Part shown: one piece after another, positions 1 through 12,460 of the stretch
How the letters are laid out: every line of letters starts with the position of its first letter
Position numbering within the stretch: position 1 is the first letter of the stretch
Assembly: GCA_030674185.1 (NCBI GenBank)
Contig: JAPXFY010000013.1
Span: 51,221,567-51,285,566 of the forward strand
Direction: 5' to 3'
From: Monoplex corrugatus
Taxonomy: Eukaryota; Mollusca; Gastropoda; Littorinimorpha; Ranellidae
Length of the DNA: 64,000 nucleotides
Program-made: the position numbers and the translations under genes
The notes under the pieces: generated by a model
What the model saw: only the letters and a program-made list of their open reading frames with translations
Told to the model about the DNA's origin: nothing
Databases searched by the model: none

Positions 1-1384
1 GTTCTTCAAAGAATTGTTTGCGTGCTTCATTATGAAAGTGGTGTTATGGTTGGCTGTAATGAGTTTGTTTCCTGTGGTGATCATAATTGTTACCTGTGGT
101 GATCGTAATTGTTACCTGTGGTGATCATAAAAGTATTGTCCATTTATAGAATTTATATGAAACACATTCAGGATTGTTATTAGCCTGCTGAGTAGGGGAT
201 TGATTGCTCACACATTGTGCTGAGTGAGGGGATTAATAGCTCACTATTTGTGCTGAATTAGGGATCAGTAACTCACAGTCAACATCGTATACTATACTGC
301 ATTAGACCAAGTATTACCCTAACTTGCAGATTCCCTCTGTCTGGCCAAATTTTCATGATAACACATCTCCAGGCCCCACGCCCTTGATCAGGTTATCAGT
401 GTTCCTTGCGCTCTGGTAGCCCAGACTACAGAATGTCATTGATTCCCTGGCCGCCATCAGACTGGGCGTGAGGTTAACCTTTCTGTGTCACATATCTCCT
501 TTACTCATTCTTTCTTAGTTTGCCAATGACTGTATTGATTTACTTAAGTCTGTTGTTTTTCAGCTGTTGTGAACGGTTGAAATTGAAATGTTATGATCCG
601 TTTTCAGCATTCAACAATGTTTTTGTTTTGGGGAAAGATAACTCATCTTGGTTGACTTGGCCACCATCATAGTCCAGGTTGCTCGGAGTAAACCAGTTTG
701 ATCCTTTATCTGCTTGTCCCTGCTGTGCATAAAGCCAGCCTGCATGCCACCCCACCCATAGGATGTTAGCATTGCTCCTTTATCTGAGCTGCAGATGCGA
801 AGGAGAAATAGGCTCATGCTTCTCCTTATATGCTTATTCCTTCTTCATCAGTCACAGTGAGTGTGAGTGGAAGAGCAACTGGGTTTCTTACTGAACCTTC
901 ACACCTTGAGCTAAAGGAGGTACCCATATGACAGTCACATGAAGTTGTCATCACAAACCAAGAATAGAACCAGTCTGTAGGCCTATATAGTGACCTATGA
1001 AGTGTGTGGTTGCATTACAGTCCAAGAATACAACTAGTCAGTATGTGATGGGCTTTGACCATCAGTCCAACATCATCTTGTATAGGTCTTCATATGGAAA
1101 GGAGTTCTGCTGCTTTGGGTTCTGCTTCCACATATCTTGAATAGCAGCCATTCTGTACTGTTCAGATGTGATTGTGTCTGCATGCACTGTTGTCATCAGC
1201 TTATTCTGTTGAAGGTGACATCTTCCCAGTTGATAGTATTGATGTCACAGGGATATGTGTGGGTAGAAAAGGTCAGGATACAAGTTATTCTGTGTATGTG
1301 TGTGTTTTTCTGTGACTTATGTTAGACTTAGAAGTTGCTCTCGTATGTAGTTGTATCTAATTGGCTATGTCATTGTCCATGCAG
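1..1384 (+). other. Intron of the USP3-like gene (3' part)
   Basis: No coding segment can be supported here. The next upstream USP exon, which should carry the catalytic histidine box of the GHYTAY type, was not found in any plus-strand frame, so this intron probably starts left of the window. A short direct repeat based on gtgatcataattgttacctg occurs about three times near 75-130. Confidence 0.6.
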
Positions 1385-1557
1385 GCCAGTGGTACCACTT
1401 CAACGACAGCACAGTGACGGCTTGTGAGCCAGAAGTGGTAGCCCGCTGCAAGGCCTACATCCTCTTTTATGTTCGACGCCAGACACGACTGCCCGACTAC
1501 CTGATGACTGGCAACAACGGCAATGCAGTTGCCTCCACCTCTGGCCGATACAAATGA
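1385..1557 (+). CDS. USP3: USP3-like ubiquitin-specific protease, last coding exon (C-terminus of the USP domain)
   Basis: This is the final exon of a ubiquitin carboxyl-terminal hydrolase of the USP family, a cysteine protease that removes ubiquitin from proteins (vertebrate USP3 acts on histones H2A and H2B). The exon follows a tccatgcag acceptor and starts in phase with one base supplied from upstream. It encodes [18 protein letters not shown], then [12 protein letters not shown] and a short tail ending STSGRYK and TGA. The W-x-H-F-N-D-S box holds the Asn/Asp of the catalytic triad, and AYILFYV is the closing strand of the USP fold. The wording is closest to USP3 among the human USPs I can recall, so the paralogue call is from family knowledge. 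Only about 57 residues are present; the Cys and His boxes lie outside the window. The gene is convergent with Homer, 24 kb away. Confidence 0.8.
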
Positions 1558-1900
1558 TAAGAGGGAGGGGGTGATAAGGGTGTGTGGTGATTGATTGAAG
1601 AAGGACCTGTAGGGAAATGGGAGTGTGAGCTGAATGAAGGGTGTTTCATGTGTGAAGGGAATGTTACAGGGTAGGTTTCTGTCCTGCCTTTTCCCTGTTG
1701 AGTATCTATGGCTTGTGTACACATTGTATACGCTAACTTGGCTAGGAGGACAACGACCATAACAAGCTGTGTGTCTGAAGGTCAGGCCATCAGTTTGGCT
1801 GTGAAGAAACAAGCTGCAGGGAACAAACTTAAAATGAAGTGTAGGAACAGGAAAACGCTAAAATAAAGAATAAATAGAGGAAATCATCGAAACAGAAGAA
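1558..1900 (+). other. USP3-like 3'UTR with candidate poly(A) signals
   Basis: Sequence after the TGA contains AATAAA at 1862-1867 and another about 8 bases on, roughly 310 bases after the stop. These are the first canonical poly(A) signals downstream and mark the likely transcript end. Adenine-rich degenerate repeats (gaaaatgtt-like) continue to about 2130. Confidence 0.5.
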
Positions 1901-4280
1901 CAAAAAAATATAATGAAATCTTGTAAGAGAAAAATGCAGGGAAAAGTTGAAAAGAGTTGAATAATAGAAAAACATTAGAATAGGATGGATCATGGTAAAC
2001 ATTAAGATTTACATGAAATATAAGATGTTGAAAATGTTGAAAATGAAACTTAAGTTGTTGAAAATTTTAATGAAACATGCAGAAAAGGAAAATGTTAAAA
2101 CATTAATAGGAAAACATCAGTGAAACGTAAGAAGATGTAGAAAGTAAATGACAAAGATTCGATATGCCACCCTGTTTTCAGAAGATGGAGTAGAATTGCA
2201 GTTAGGGGCCCCCTATTTTTGACACTGATTCTGATCATGGTTTTGACTTCAGATGGACTGTGAGTGCATTCTGGTTGACTACTTGACCTAGCTCTATGAA
2301 CTTTGTCTCCCTACGCTGTACCGTCAGTTCAGACTGGCCGGAGCACAGAGAATTGGAAGTGACCATTTGGTTTAAAACCATTTTCATAGCTTGTTTCCAG
2401 TTACTAATATATCTACATATAACTGATTTTGTGAGATCATTCATTGGCTTCTGTGGAAGAGTAGCCCAAAGTCAATAGAGTCCATCTGTTCTGTGTTGGA
2501 TTTCAATAGGGATATTGGCAGAACCAAATGACAACTGTAATGAGAAATAAATCAGTGGAAACTGGTGAATAAACTGATAAAACAGATTTCCTGAAACCAA
2601 AGTGTATATCATATTGGTGATGTAGAATGAAGATAATGATCAGTCTCAGATCTGTTGCAAACTTCAGTGTCAAAAACAGGTGGTAACCATGGGACTGCAT
2701 CTGTGGCTTTGTTGAAGGTGGACAGTAGAAATGAGTCTTGGAGAAGGTGTTATGGTCCATGGCATCCTATGCCTTTGCCTTTTAATAAACATATTAATAT
2801 TTAAACCCTGTAAGTTTATGTTTTTGATTAATGAATAGTTCTGATATTGTGTCCAACACTTAAAGTTTTATTTTGCACTTGGAAATGAACACCCAGCTAT
2901 AGTGGACAAGTGTAATGGAAATTATTTTAGAACTAATTTTAACTGCAGTTTGATATCTATCTAAACACATATGATTTGCTGTCTGCAAGGAGAAAAATAC
3001 ACCTTTATTTTTTGGTGCTTGTAGTCAAAAGAAACCTTTTTCTGTAGGTTTGTGATTTGGCTCAGTCCAACTTGACATATTTCACACAGTGATGCAAGAC
3101 TTAAGTATTACTAGAATGTGCTCATGAAGGACAGAGCAGGATAAGGACATTCCTGCACTCCATTTGTGTGTGTGTGTGTGTGTGCATGCTGTTGTTTTCA
3201 TTGAGATATGGGGAAGGATGTCAGTAGATGTACTGACTCTGAGCTTACTTACTGATCGGTTTTAGAGTGGGGTAAGGCGATCCAGGTGGTGGTGGGGTAC
3301 CCACAAAGCTTTTAGTGCTGCATATCATGTATAAGTGGCTCAACAAGACAGTTTATAGGTCACAAGGGATGCTTATGAATTATTTGGGCTTGCCATGTTG
3401 ATGAACAATATTCACACCAGGTCCAATTTGACAGAGACAGAAGGTTGAAGGAGACGGGAGGTGCAGGGGTGATTGTGGCTTAACTGATGACCTTCCAACC
3501 TCATCACCAGGATCTCATTCAACGCGTGCATGTATGTGTGATGCAAAAAACTGGGTGGACTGAATTATTTTTGTATGATGTGTACATTCTGCTAGTATTG
3601 GTTGCAAAACGACTGCCTCACATGATTAAACCGTTGACAGTGTTGATGCCCAGGGAACAACGTGCGTGCCCTGTGTGTGTGTTTCAGATCCAAAGCCTGT
3701 ACAGATTATGTCTTTTAACTCGGTTTGATTGCTTTTATAGTTCTGTTTTGTCAGTTGTTGTTTTTTGTGCCAGGAGACAAATGTGTCATTAGAATGATTG
3801 GTTCTGCAGTTTTGAACGTAACTCTTCCCCCCCCCCCCCCCCCTCCTTGCTGAATGAGAAGTGCATGCTCTGAAATGAAGTTTTGTATGGGGAGGTGAGC
3901 TGTGTTTAAATGCTTGTAAGTCAAGACTGAGAGAGCTGTGTACGTGAAGAAGCCTGTAGAACAAGCACTTTCACAGCCACACACAAATGGAGACACATAA
4001 AGAGAACGACTCATGGAAAGACAGTAAAAACAGAATTGAGTTTATCTTCATTGATTGTTATGTAGAGTGTTTGTCATTCGTTTTGGCAGTGAATTAACTT
4101 ACCTTCACTGATTGTGTGTGTGTGTATGGAGAAATGACTAATGTGAAAGATTGATTGTTGCATCTGTGTTGAAGAAATTTTAGCATTTGCTCTCCTGTGG
4201 GCATTGTAGCTTCTAATGAAATAGAAGTGCTCATTTTTTTAGAATGGAAACATGGGGTTTCAGAGGATATCTAACATATG
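1900..4280. other. Intergenic, no gene seen
   Basis: Open frames here are short and unrelated to any family I know. A small GT run lies near 3166-3183 and a poly-C run near 3829-3843. Confidence 0.5.
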
Positions 4281-4283
4281 ACA

Positions 4284-4402
4284 AGTTTTCAGCCCTTAAA
4301 TTCCCTCACCCTATCCGCCAGCCTTTTTGCACTTTCTGACATGTATCCACCCGCTTTCTGCAAAGGGCTGGTGATAGGATGAGGGAGTGAAGAGGTTGAA
4401 AC
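4284..4402. repeat. Degenerate copy of the TTAA foldback MITE
   Basis: The left arm carries ccctcaccctatccgccagc and the right arm carries ggctggtgataggatgaggg, the two arms of the foldback family described at 27217. The terminal TTAA sites have decayed. Confidence 0.5.
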
Positions 4403-4618
4403 AAGGCTTACTATGGTAATTGATGTGACTGAAACTGAATCGATTAATATGCCCACATTTTCATGGTTTATTACTTACTGGCCATGAATGCCAAGGCGTA
4501 GTAGTGCCAGCTGTGCGGCAGAATTTTACAGCGTAAACTTGATTGTATTATCCATACAGAATTGTAAAACTTCTGCAATGCCAGCTGAAGTAATTTTGAT
4601 GATTAATGATAATGTCAT

Positions 4619-4873
4619 TATTATGACAGCGGTATTGATAACGGTAGTAGGCCTATGTGATGCTATATTTCATAATTGTATGTATTCACTCATTGAAATA
4701 AAAATAATTATGAATAGCTTAATTTTGCTTGTTTGTTAATTATAATGGGGAGGGATAATTCATAATAGTAGTATGTGATGCAATATGTTGCTGTTGTACT
4801 TCAGTTTTAATTGTAGATTTTTTTTTAATGATTGTTTCTCTATTAGTATGTAGAGAGGAGTAATTAATGACAT
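4619..4873 (+). repeat. Segmental direct duplication, copy 1
   Basis: This segment recurs at 5592-5846 in the same orientation. Shared anchors are gacagcggtattgataacgg at the left, gaatagcttaattttgctt in the middle and ggagtaattaatgacat at the right. Differences are small indels and poly-T length. Confidence 0.85.
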
Positions 4874-5591
4874 TAGTATGTGAAGCATTACTTCATGTTT
4901 GTACTTCATTTCTGTAGTTATGTTCTGGAAATGATTTTTTTTTTTTTTTCTAAGGAGTAATATACTTTCAAGTGAAATTTTACAACAGTGGTCATGGTTA
5001 TTGCATCAGTTATAGCTCTGAATAATATTTCAATATATGGAACAAGGTTGTCCATTGTATCATTTTGAGGCCTTCATTGGTATAAAAAACAGAAGTCCCA
5101 CTTTGCAGTATTGTTGCATGAGTTTGAGTCCAACTCCAGGGGCAAAGACTTTGTACATGTGGCCTCTGCTGTGCCCAGTGCTAAAGAGATACATAGCTGT
5201 GTTGAGTGTTAGGGTAGGTAAAGCAGCAAGGGAGAGCAGATTAGCACTTCCTTCATAATGCAGGCTGCGAGAAAAGTTGATATATCTGCTGCCTCAGTTT
5301 CATATGACCTCATGGTTATGAAATGACTTTTCCTTTTGTTCATTTTTCCAGGTAGATCTTCATCTCCAAAAGTTGTTATCAGAGTGTCTAGTTGGGTTTT
5401 TTTTTTTCCATTTTTCCTGGAAATCTGTGATGTAATACGCATTTGGCATTAAGCATGAAATGTTTAAAAAAGGAATTACTTTTGTTTGTTCTTTGCACCT
5501 TGGATGTGAGCCCATCCATCTTGGATGGCAATTCAACCCACGCCAAAAACATAGGTATTGAAATGAATGTTTCAAGAGGCTTGCCTGACAC

Positions 5592-5846
5592 TATTACGAC
5601 AGCGGTATTGATAACGGTAGTATGTGATGCTATATTTCATAATTGTATGTATTCACTGATTGAAATATAAATAATTATGAATAGCTTAATTTTGCTTATT
5701 AATTATAATAGGGGGGGATACTTCATATAGTAGTATGTGATGCAGTATGTTGCTGTTTTGCTTCACTTTGTAATTATAGATTTTATAAATGATTGTTTAA
5801 TTTTCTTTCTTTATTAGTATTTAGGGAGGAGTAATTAATGACATCG
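5592..5846 (+). repeat. Segmental direct duplication, copy 2
   Basis: Partner of 4619-4873, with the same order of anchors and mostly small differences. The offset between copies is about 973 bases. Neither copy holds a convincing open frame. Confidence 0.85.
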
Positions 5847-6248
5847 TTCTGGGCCTGGAGAGATTGACACAGATAGTCTCACCAAATTTCTCTGGTTCTC
5901 AAGAAGGACATTTTTTTTTTTTTTAAAGAGGCCATCGAATGAAACTAAGGAAGTTAACTAGGGGCTGGTCAGGCTGGACAGGTGTTGATTGGCTGTACCA
6001 GAACGAGTTCTGGGGACATCACTGTAATTGAAATTCTGGCCAACAAAGAGATCTGAACTTGCTTGAATAGCACATATTATACATTGTAAATGCATATGGC
6101 TAAATAGGGATTTGAAAACAAACCATTTTATGCAGATGCTCTTGCCATGTTTGATGTTAATTGAAGGACATTTTTTTTAGTTTTAGTGGAGAGGTTTTTG
6201 TTTTAACTTTTTATTTTGGTTGTAGGCCTACATAATATCATGACGGTT

Positions 6249-6360
6249 ATGTGTTAACATGGCTAAACATGTTGACAGGACTTGTCTGAGAAAGTAATGG
6301 CTGATTCTAGGTCAGCATGGCTGAAACATGTTGACAGAACTTGTCTGAGCCATGAAAAAT
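6249..6360 (+). repeat. Short tandem duplication, about 55 bp
   Basis: Two adjacent copies share catgttgacag-a-cttgtctgag and the preceding atggct. The second differs by one inserted base and a few substitutions. Confidence 0.6.
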
Positions 6361-6610
6361 GTACTTGTTTTCCACTGTGTTAACATGACTGGAATATATG
6401 GAATGCTGTTGTATAAAAAAAAAAATACAGCCAAGAAAAATGTACCTCTCCCGCAACCCACCAATGACTACAGTTGAAAGACTGTTACCATCATCATCAC
6501 CACCTGTTTCTGGCTTTCCCCATGAAATGTTGATACTAATTTTATCACAGAGTATTTGGTGTGTGTGTAAGGAAGAGACACTCAAGTGTCATGACATAAG
6601 ATATAGTTAT

Positions 6611-6758
6611 TTGTGTGTATATGTATGTGTGTGTGTGTGTGTGCCTTGTGTAGGTATTGTGTGATGAGTATGTGTGTGTGCTTGCTTGTGACTATGTACT
6701 GGTGTAGGTGTTGTATGGTTGTGTGTGTGTGTGTGCTGGTGTAGGTGTTTATAGATGT

Positions 6759-6794
<36 letters not shown>

Positions 6795-7043
6795 ATGGGT
6801 GGACTGCTACTTAACCCCATTGTGTTCACTTGGATTGAATACGGGAAACTCATCAATGACGGCGTTTCCCCAAATGCAGGTGATACTGCATCTTCTATCG
6901 TTGACTGATTCAAACGTACACAGTAGATTTCCAGATTATTTTTTTCCTTGTATTAACTAACAACTTTTTTCCCTTGTGTGTGTGTGTGTGTGGTGTGGTG
7001 TGCGTGTGCGTGTGCGTGTGCGTGTGCATGTGCATGTGTTCAT
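6611..7043. repeat. GT microsatellite cluster
   Basis: Several (GT)n tracts: about 6623-6642, 6719-6735, 6761-6793 and 6976-7043, the last mixed with GTGCGT. Apparent Cys-Val proteins translated from them are artefacts. Confidence 0.9.
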
Positions 7044-7721
7044 CTGTTAGTAGTAATTCAGTAAAGCATTCCAGTCTGACCCAAGTTGTATTGACTCTTA
7101 TTTGTTGCTCAGTGCCAGTGTTTATTGTCACTTGTCAGGGTTCAGCAGATTTATTTCTCTCCTTTTTTTTTTCTTTTTCCAATTAACCCCTTTGTTGCCC
7201 ATTCTTCAGTGGGATTAGTTGATTGACCGTAGAGCACACAACAGGTGGCAAGTTTGAATGAGGTCTGTTTTATTTTCTTGCTTTGATTCTAACATTTTTA
7301 TATATGAATAGAGGTTGATTTTTGTGTGTTATTTTTTTTCTTTTTTTGTCTTTTTCTTGGTTTGATTTTTACTTTTTGTTGTAAATCGAATCGAGTCTGT
7401 TTCAAGGTCTGATTTTAACAGACTGGTGTGAAAGGAGTCTTTGATATTTTAATTTGATGTTTCAATTGTTTATATAAATTTGTTTTGTTTTAGTAAGTCT
7501 GTGTGTTGACAATGTGTGTTTTTGTTTATCTGTCATTGCCAAGCACAACAAGAAGCAAAGAGAAACATTTGTATAAAGAATTGGAGAGGCCAACAGCCTT
7601 TGTTCACACACCCATGTCCACCCCATCAGAAACGATTATGATAAAGGAAAAAAAACAGGTCATAACACTGCCAAACACAAAAAAATAAAAAAGGACAAGA
7701 CATACTGTGAATGTTTATTTA

Positions 7722-8278
7722 GGTAGTGTAGAGGAGGCCTGTAGAAACCCAAAGGTGTCCAAATTGATGTATTCAAACTAATGAACAGCATGTGGTAGTG
7801 TAGAGGAGGCCTGTAGAAACCCAAAGAGTGTCCAAATTGATGTATTCAAACTAATGAACAGCATGTGGTAGTGTAGAGGAGGCCTGTAGAAACCCAAAAG
7901 TGTCCAAATTGATGTATTCAAACTAATGAACAGCATGTGGTAGTGTAGAGGAGGCCTGTAGAAACCCAAAGAGTGTCCAAATTGATGTATTCAAACTAAT
8001 GAACAGCATGTGGTAGTGTAGAGGAGGCCTGTAGAAACCCAAAGTGTCCAAATTGATGTATTCAAACTAATGAACAGCATGTGGTAGTGTAGAGGAGGCC
8101 TGTAGAAACCCAAAGTGTCCAAATTGATGTATTCAAACTAATGAACAGCATGTGGTAGTGTAGAGGGCCTGTAGAACAAGTGTCCAAATGAGTTTAACTA
8201 ATGACAGCTTTGTAGTAAGGGCTGTAGAAACCCAAAGAGTGTCCAAATTGATGTATTCAGACTAATGAATAGCATGAC
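7722..8278 (+). repeat. Minisatellite, unit 71-73 bp, about 6 good and 2 decayed copies
   Basis: The unit begins tagtgtagaggaggcctgta and ends gaacagcatgtgg. Successive unit starts are near 7724, 7796, 7869, 7941, 8014, 8085 and 8156. Length alternates because of variants aaaggtg, aaagagtg and aaaagtg. The last two units carry deletions and substitutions, so decay is at the right edge. Confidence 0.95.
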
Positions 8279-8614
8279 AGCAGGCAGTGGTCTGGAAGTA
8301 TGACACCTCAAAGTTCCAGTGTATGTGAACATAAAGTGTGATACAACAGTACAATGGCTGGGACCAATTCATGATGAAAGGTCATTGTTATACAGTTGGC
8401 TTTAGGTTTAAACCTGTGACCACATCTTATCCACTGTCAGTTTTATCTGTGTCATCTGTAAATGGCTGAAAATCGTGTTCAAGTCACCAGAAGTTTTGAA
8501 ATTTGTATGGCAAAGATATTCATGATTTTATGTGCACACATGGGCTCACAAGATCACAACAAAATGTCAAGTTAGAGAAGTTTGTCCATTTGACAGATTT
8601 TAGACTAGGATTGT

Positions 8615-8775
8615 TGAATGAGTTAATTGTCTTTTTGAGAGAATGGCTTGGGGTTTTCTTTTGAATAGTGAAATGAACTACTGGTCTTTTTTGAGAGAAT
8701 GCATGGCGACTTCATTTGAATAATTAAATGAATTATTGGTCTTTTTGAGAGAATGCATACAGACTTGGATAGTTA
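8615..8775 (+). repeat. Imperfect tandem repeat, about 60 bp, 3 copies
   Basis: Each copy starts with tctttttgagagaatg followed by a related cttcatttgaat-a-tgaaatga segment. Confidence 0.7.
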
Positions 8776-8803
8776 ACACAGTGAGATACTGCAGATGCAG
8801 AAA

Positions 8804-8970
8804 TTAACCCTTTTATCTCCCGCACCCCACCCATCAACTACAAAAAGCTAACTCTTTGATTCCGTCACAATATCCACCAGTAGGAAGCTGTAAGATAGGG
8901 TCAGGGAGCCAAAGGGGTAAGGTTTTACTTTGATAGCATGGTTGACAATGCTTATGACAAATTCAGGGTT
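8804..8970. repeat. TTAA foldback MITE, degenerate copy
   Basis: Left terminus TTAACCC at 8804 leads into arms with cccaccc and a right arm ggatagggtc-like segment. The right terminus has changed to gggGTAA, followed by ttttactttgatagcatggt, the linker seen in longer copies. Confidence 0.55.
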
Positions 8971-9429
8971 TTGCAGGCAGAGTTTGTCAGTGGTGGCCTG
9001 ATTGGTGCACTCTCCTTACAGTCCGCAGCACAAATTTGCTGAGGTGTGTCGCATTATGTGCTTGTGGCCTCCAGTCTAGCTGGCTATGAATGGGTACTTG
9101 AATTCCTCCAAAATTAAGAAAGGTAAAGTAGTCAGGAAAAACAGATGGGCACCGCCTTCATAATATTGGGTCTGAGAAACCTCACTTCGTAAAATTTCGG
9201 GTTTATAGGAAAACCTTTACAACTTTTACAAATAGGTCAGCTGTCTAGTTCAGTGGGAAATTAAACATGCATACCTTTGAATGCTACTTTGTTTTTTCTT
9301 TTGTCTTTTATGATTCTATGTTTATTTTGTTATTGTTTTTTGTTGTTGTTGTTGGTTTTTTTTGCTTGGGAAGGGGCTAAAAATTTGGAGGGGAACTGAA
9401 ATAATTTTTGAGACGTGAATTGAGTCTCT

Positions 9430-9700
9430 GTTCAAGAGGGATTCATCATACTTGGACAATTCCACTATGCGTTCCATCCAAACGTGCCAGCAGTTATATG
9501 GACAAGTCCTTGAGTGTGCATGAAACCCTATGCACTAGCAAGGTCTTTAGGTAGGGAGAGGAACAGGACAAATGAAATGATGACACCACCAGTATGATTG
9601 GAGCATAAAGATGGCCAGTGAACAAGCCAACTTTTTTTTAATGATGTAGAGTGAGCTTGAGCTTGAGACATGAGATCTGGGTCCACAGTTGTGTCAAAAG
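9430..9700 (+). repeat. Dispersed repeat family D, copy 1
   Basis: Shares gacaccaccag-atgattggagca, atgcactagcaagg and gattcatcata with copies at 55070-55570 and 57130-57380. It does not code for anything I recognise. Confidence 0.6.
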
Positions 9701-10714
9701 AGCCAGCCAGCCCATGTGTTGTCACACTGTGATAAGTGAATAGATAATAACTAGGGGCTAATGATGCGGACCAACAGTAATCACAGAGTTACTTTGTCTT
9801 GGGGTGGCATGAAATGAACAGAATAGGCACTTGACCCTGTGTGAACGTTTTTTATTGTTTTTTTTTTTACAAGGGGAGAGAGGAATTTTTTGCCTTGCGC
9901 TAGACCCAGCAGATAACTATGCTTACTGTGCCGTTCTTATTGAATTTCTACCCACACTGACAAACCTTAACTTCAGATGAAATAGGTCTTAAAACAAAAG
10001 ATTCATTATCCAGTGATTTCAGTGCAGATGAAATAGATCAACTCTTTCAAGGATGTTAACGGAACAAAGAAAAATGGAGTGGGGGGCAGCAGTTTGACCA
10101 TTTTGTTTCCTTCGTAATTGTGATGATTACTGCCTTGCGGTTTATGGAGGTTATATTCCAGTGATGTGTACTACACAAGCATTGATTTCATTTTGCTTGG
10201 ATGAGGAACCGAGGTCTACCAGGGATAGTTGTTTTGCGATTGAAATGTGTGGGTGGTCCCATTCATAGGTTGCATACTCATTCTTTTTAGTTTAACAGTC
10301 GAATCATTCCTCTCTTTCTGCTCAAATTGTGTTTTGATAATTGTTAAACATTCTGAAAAAGAAGCAGATTAAATCTGCCAGACACTTTTGTTGTAACCTT
10401 TAGTTTTTTGTTCACTGTTCAGTTAGGATATGTTTGATTCATAAACAAGAATTTTAGCTTGCGATATTGTATGATCATGTCATTATTGCATAAAAATAGT
10501 CAAACATCTGACATATTATGCCTTTGTTTTTAAATTGTAAGTTTGGACAAGGATGTCTTGCATCTGAACAGAAAGACGCATTTTTAAAGATTTCTTTGAC
10601 AAGCTTTATAGCCTAGTATAAGGGTCAGCCAGTAATGAGAATATGCTTATAAAAACAAAATAGAAATAACAGTGGTCAGTACCTTTCAATATTCCTTTCC
10701 TTTCGCTTGAATTA

Positions 10715-11570
10715 TCAACTCACAACCCATTATTTGGGAAGACCCAAATGCCTGTTGTTAGGCAACCAAAGTTGATATGTTGTGCCAGCTTGGCTGCTTC
10801 TACTTCAAAGTCATGTAAGTCATAAAAACTTGCATCACAGAGGGGCTCTGTCAACTTAGGATATAGATCAAAGGCTGGGGGACCCATATCTACAGAATAG
10901 GTGAGGTATGGCAGAGCGTCCCATTGATAAGGTGTCATAGGTGATGTTATTATCTTCACTGCTTTGTGGCAAGAAGCATTGTCATGTAATATCAGTGGTG
11001 AATCATTGAACGGCGTTTTGTTTTTTTAGCATTGCAGGTTTTAGTATTTTCATCTGAAACATCCTGTAGTAGTTTCAACGGTTTGTCCCAGTGGAATGTG
11101 ATAAGCTTTTAATACGCTCTTTTTTGTTATTATAGGCATGTATGGTCATCTTTAAATTTCCTTTCTTTCTCCTGAACTTCATATGTCTTGGAGAGACAGA
11201 AGTGTGTGCCACTCTTACCACTGTATTTTTCATTCTTGCTCATAGCGTCTGACCCAGGTTTCACCAGTGGCAACTGTCTGATTTAAAAAGCTATTGCCCT
11301 CATTTTCATATCTGTTTAACAGAGTTTGTGCAACAGTGATGTACACCCGCTTTTGATCTTCGGTAAGACTTTGCTGCAACACTTCTCATTCCACTTTTAC
11401 TGGTTAAAAAAGCATGAACTGATCCACGATTAATACCATTGTCATGAGTGATCTCTTCAGACATGATTGGCCTTTGTTCAAAATTCCTCCCCCCCTCCCT
11501 CCCATTTTTCTCGGTAGTCGCTTGAATGATCCATGATAGTTGCATGAACTGATCCACAATTAATATCAGT
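10715..11570 (-). pseudogene. Mariner-like (Tc1/mariner, DD34D) transposase relic
   Basis: Read on the minus strand this stretch resembles a mariner transposase in several frames. The N-terminal part has a helix-turn-helix-like MSEEI...GSVHAFLTSKSGMR at about 11330-11470. The centre has GETWVRRYEQ, which aligns with the TGDETW motif but lacks its Asp, then LSPRHMKFR. The second acidic motif LHDNASCHKA is intact near 10950-10985. The third motif reads SVDMGPPAFDLYPKL, where the family has S-P-D-x-x-P-x-D-F-x-L-F, so the catalytic Asp is Ala. Stop codons and frame changes separate the parts. Two of three catalytic acids are gone, so the element cannot move by itself. Terminal repeats were not identified. 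Confidence 0.8.
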
Positions 11571-11615
11571 CATTAGTGATCTCTTCAAACATTATTCACC
11601 TGTCTTTGTTCAAAA
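11400..11615 (-). repeat. Internal duplication inside the mariner relic
   Basis: About 85 bases are repeated: atgaactgatccac-attaat, then gtgatctcttca-acat and ctttgttcaaaattc occur at about 11411-11490 and again at 11543-11620. The duplication lies in the part encoding the DNA-binding region. Confidence 0.75.
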
Positions 11616-11629
11616 TTTCTGTTTTCTAT

Positions 11630-12200
11630 TGTTTTTTCTTCACTTTTTTGTTGTCAGTAGCTTCAAATGGCCTCCCTGGACAGTAATTGTCTTTCACGTC
11701 ATTCTGTCTATTGGAAATAGTGCCCACATAAGAACTGCAGCCTTCAAAAAACTTGTGTCCCACACACACTTTGCAGTGTTTTTAATATATCTGGCCAGAA
11801 CTTCCTTTGTAAAATTTAGTTCTATTGTAAGCACACTGTTCTTCAGTGTGAAACATAGCCATGTCACTAGGAAAAACTGTACCCAGTGTGACACATCATA
11901 ACATTACATCAAAATATTTACAAGTAATTTTGTACATATAGGTCACAGAATAGTTGGGCCAGATGTGTGTAATGCTTCAAAGCATTGTGACAGTTAGATT
12001 GTAACATTGTGTGATTGTAAGTTGTTAGGTCATTCTTACTGTCTGTAAGATGACCCTCACAGGTTACAATATAGACTTCAACTGAAAGGTCGACCCTGTA
12101 TTGGGGTATCATATGGGTAAAGGGAATTTTTTCTGATCTTTCAGGTTAAATAAATATACAGACTTCATAGTGCCTGACACATTTTTTGCGAGCAAAACAT
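11630..12200. other. Intergenic, no gene seen
   Basis: Open frames on both strands here are under 100 codons and resemble nothing I know. Confidence 0.5.
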
Positions 12201-12244
12201 CAGATATGCATGTATTGATGTTTAGAAGTCATATGGAAATACCT

Positions 12245-12460
12245 AGCATGCACACCTGAGGAAAATGGAAGTGTGATTACCCATGGAAGATAGATGTTAG
12301 CATGCACACCTGAAGAAAATGGAAGTGTGATTACCCATGGAAGATAGATGTTAGCATGCACACCTGAGGAAAATGGAAGTGTGATTACCCATGGAAGATA
12401 GATGTTAGCATGCACACCTGAGGAAAATGGAAGTGTGATTACCCATGGAAGATAGATGTT
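12245..12460 (+). repeat. Minisatellite, 54-bp unit, 4 copies
   Basis: The unit runs from agcatgcacacctgaggaaa to ggaagatagatgtt. Copies begin at 12245, 12299, 12353 and 12407 and are nearly identical, so the expansion is recent. The flanks (tcatatggaaatacc on the left, cataatgcctgcacagtgtg on the right) match the 3' part of SINE family A at 18.4, 27.4 and 62.0 kb, so the array seems to have grown inside a SINE tail. Confidence 0.9.

Noticed and set aside
1357..1812. 151-codon minus-strand frame over the USP3 exon
   Set aside because: Antisense shadow of the USP3-like exon and its 3'UTR.
12200..12415. Repeated IYLPWVITLPFSSGVHAN peptide frame
   Set aside because: Translation of the 54-bp minisatellite, which is divisible by three.
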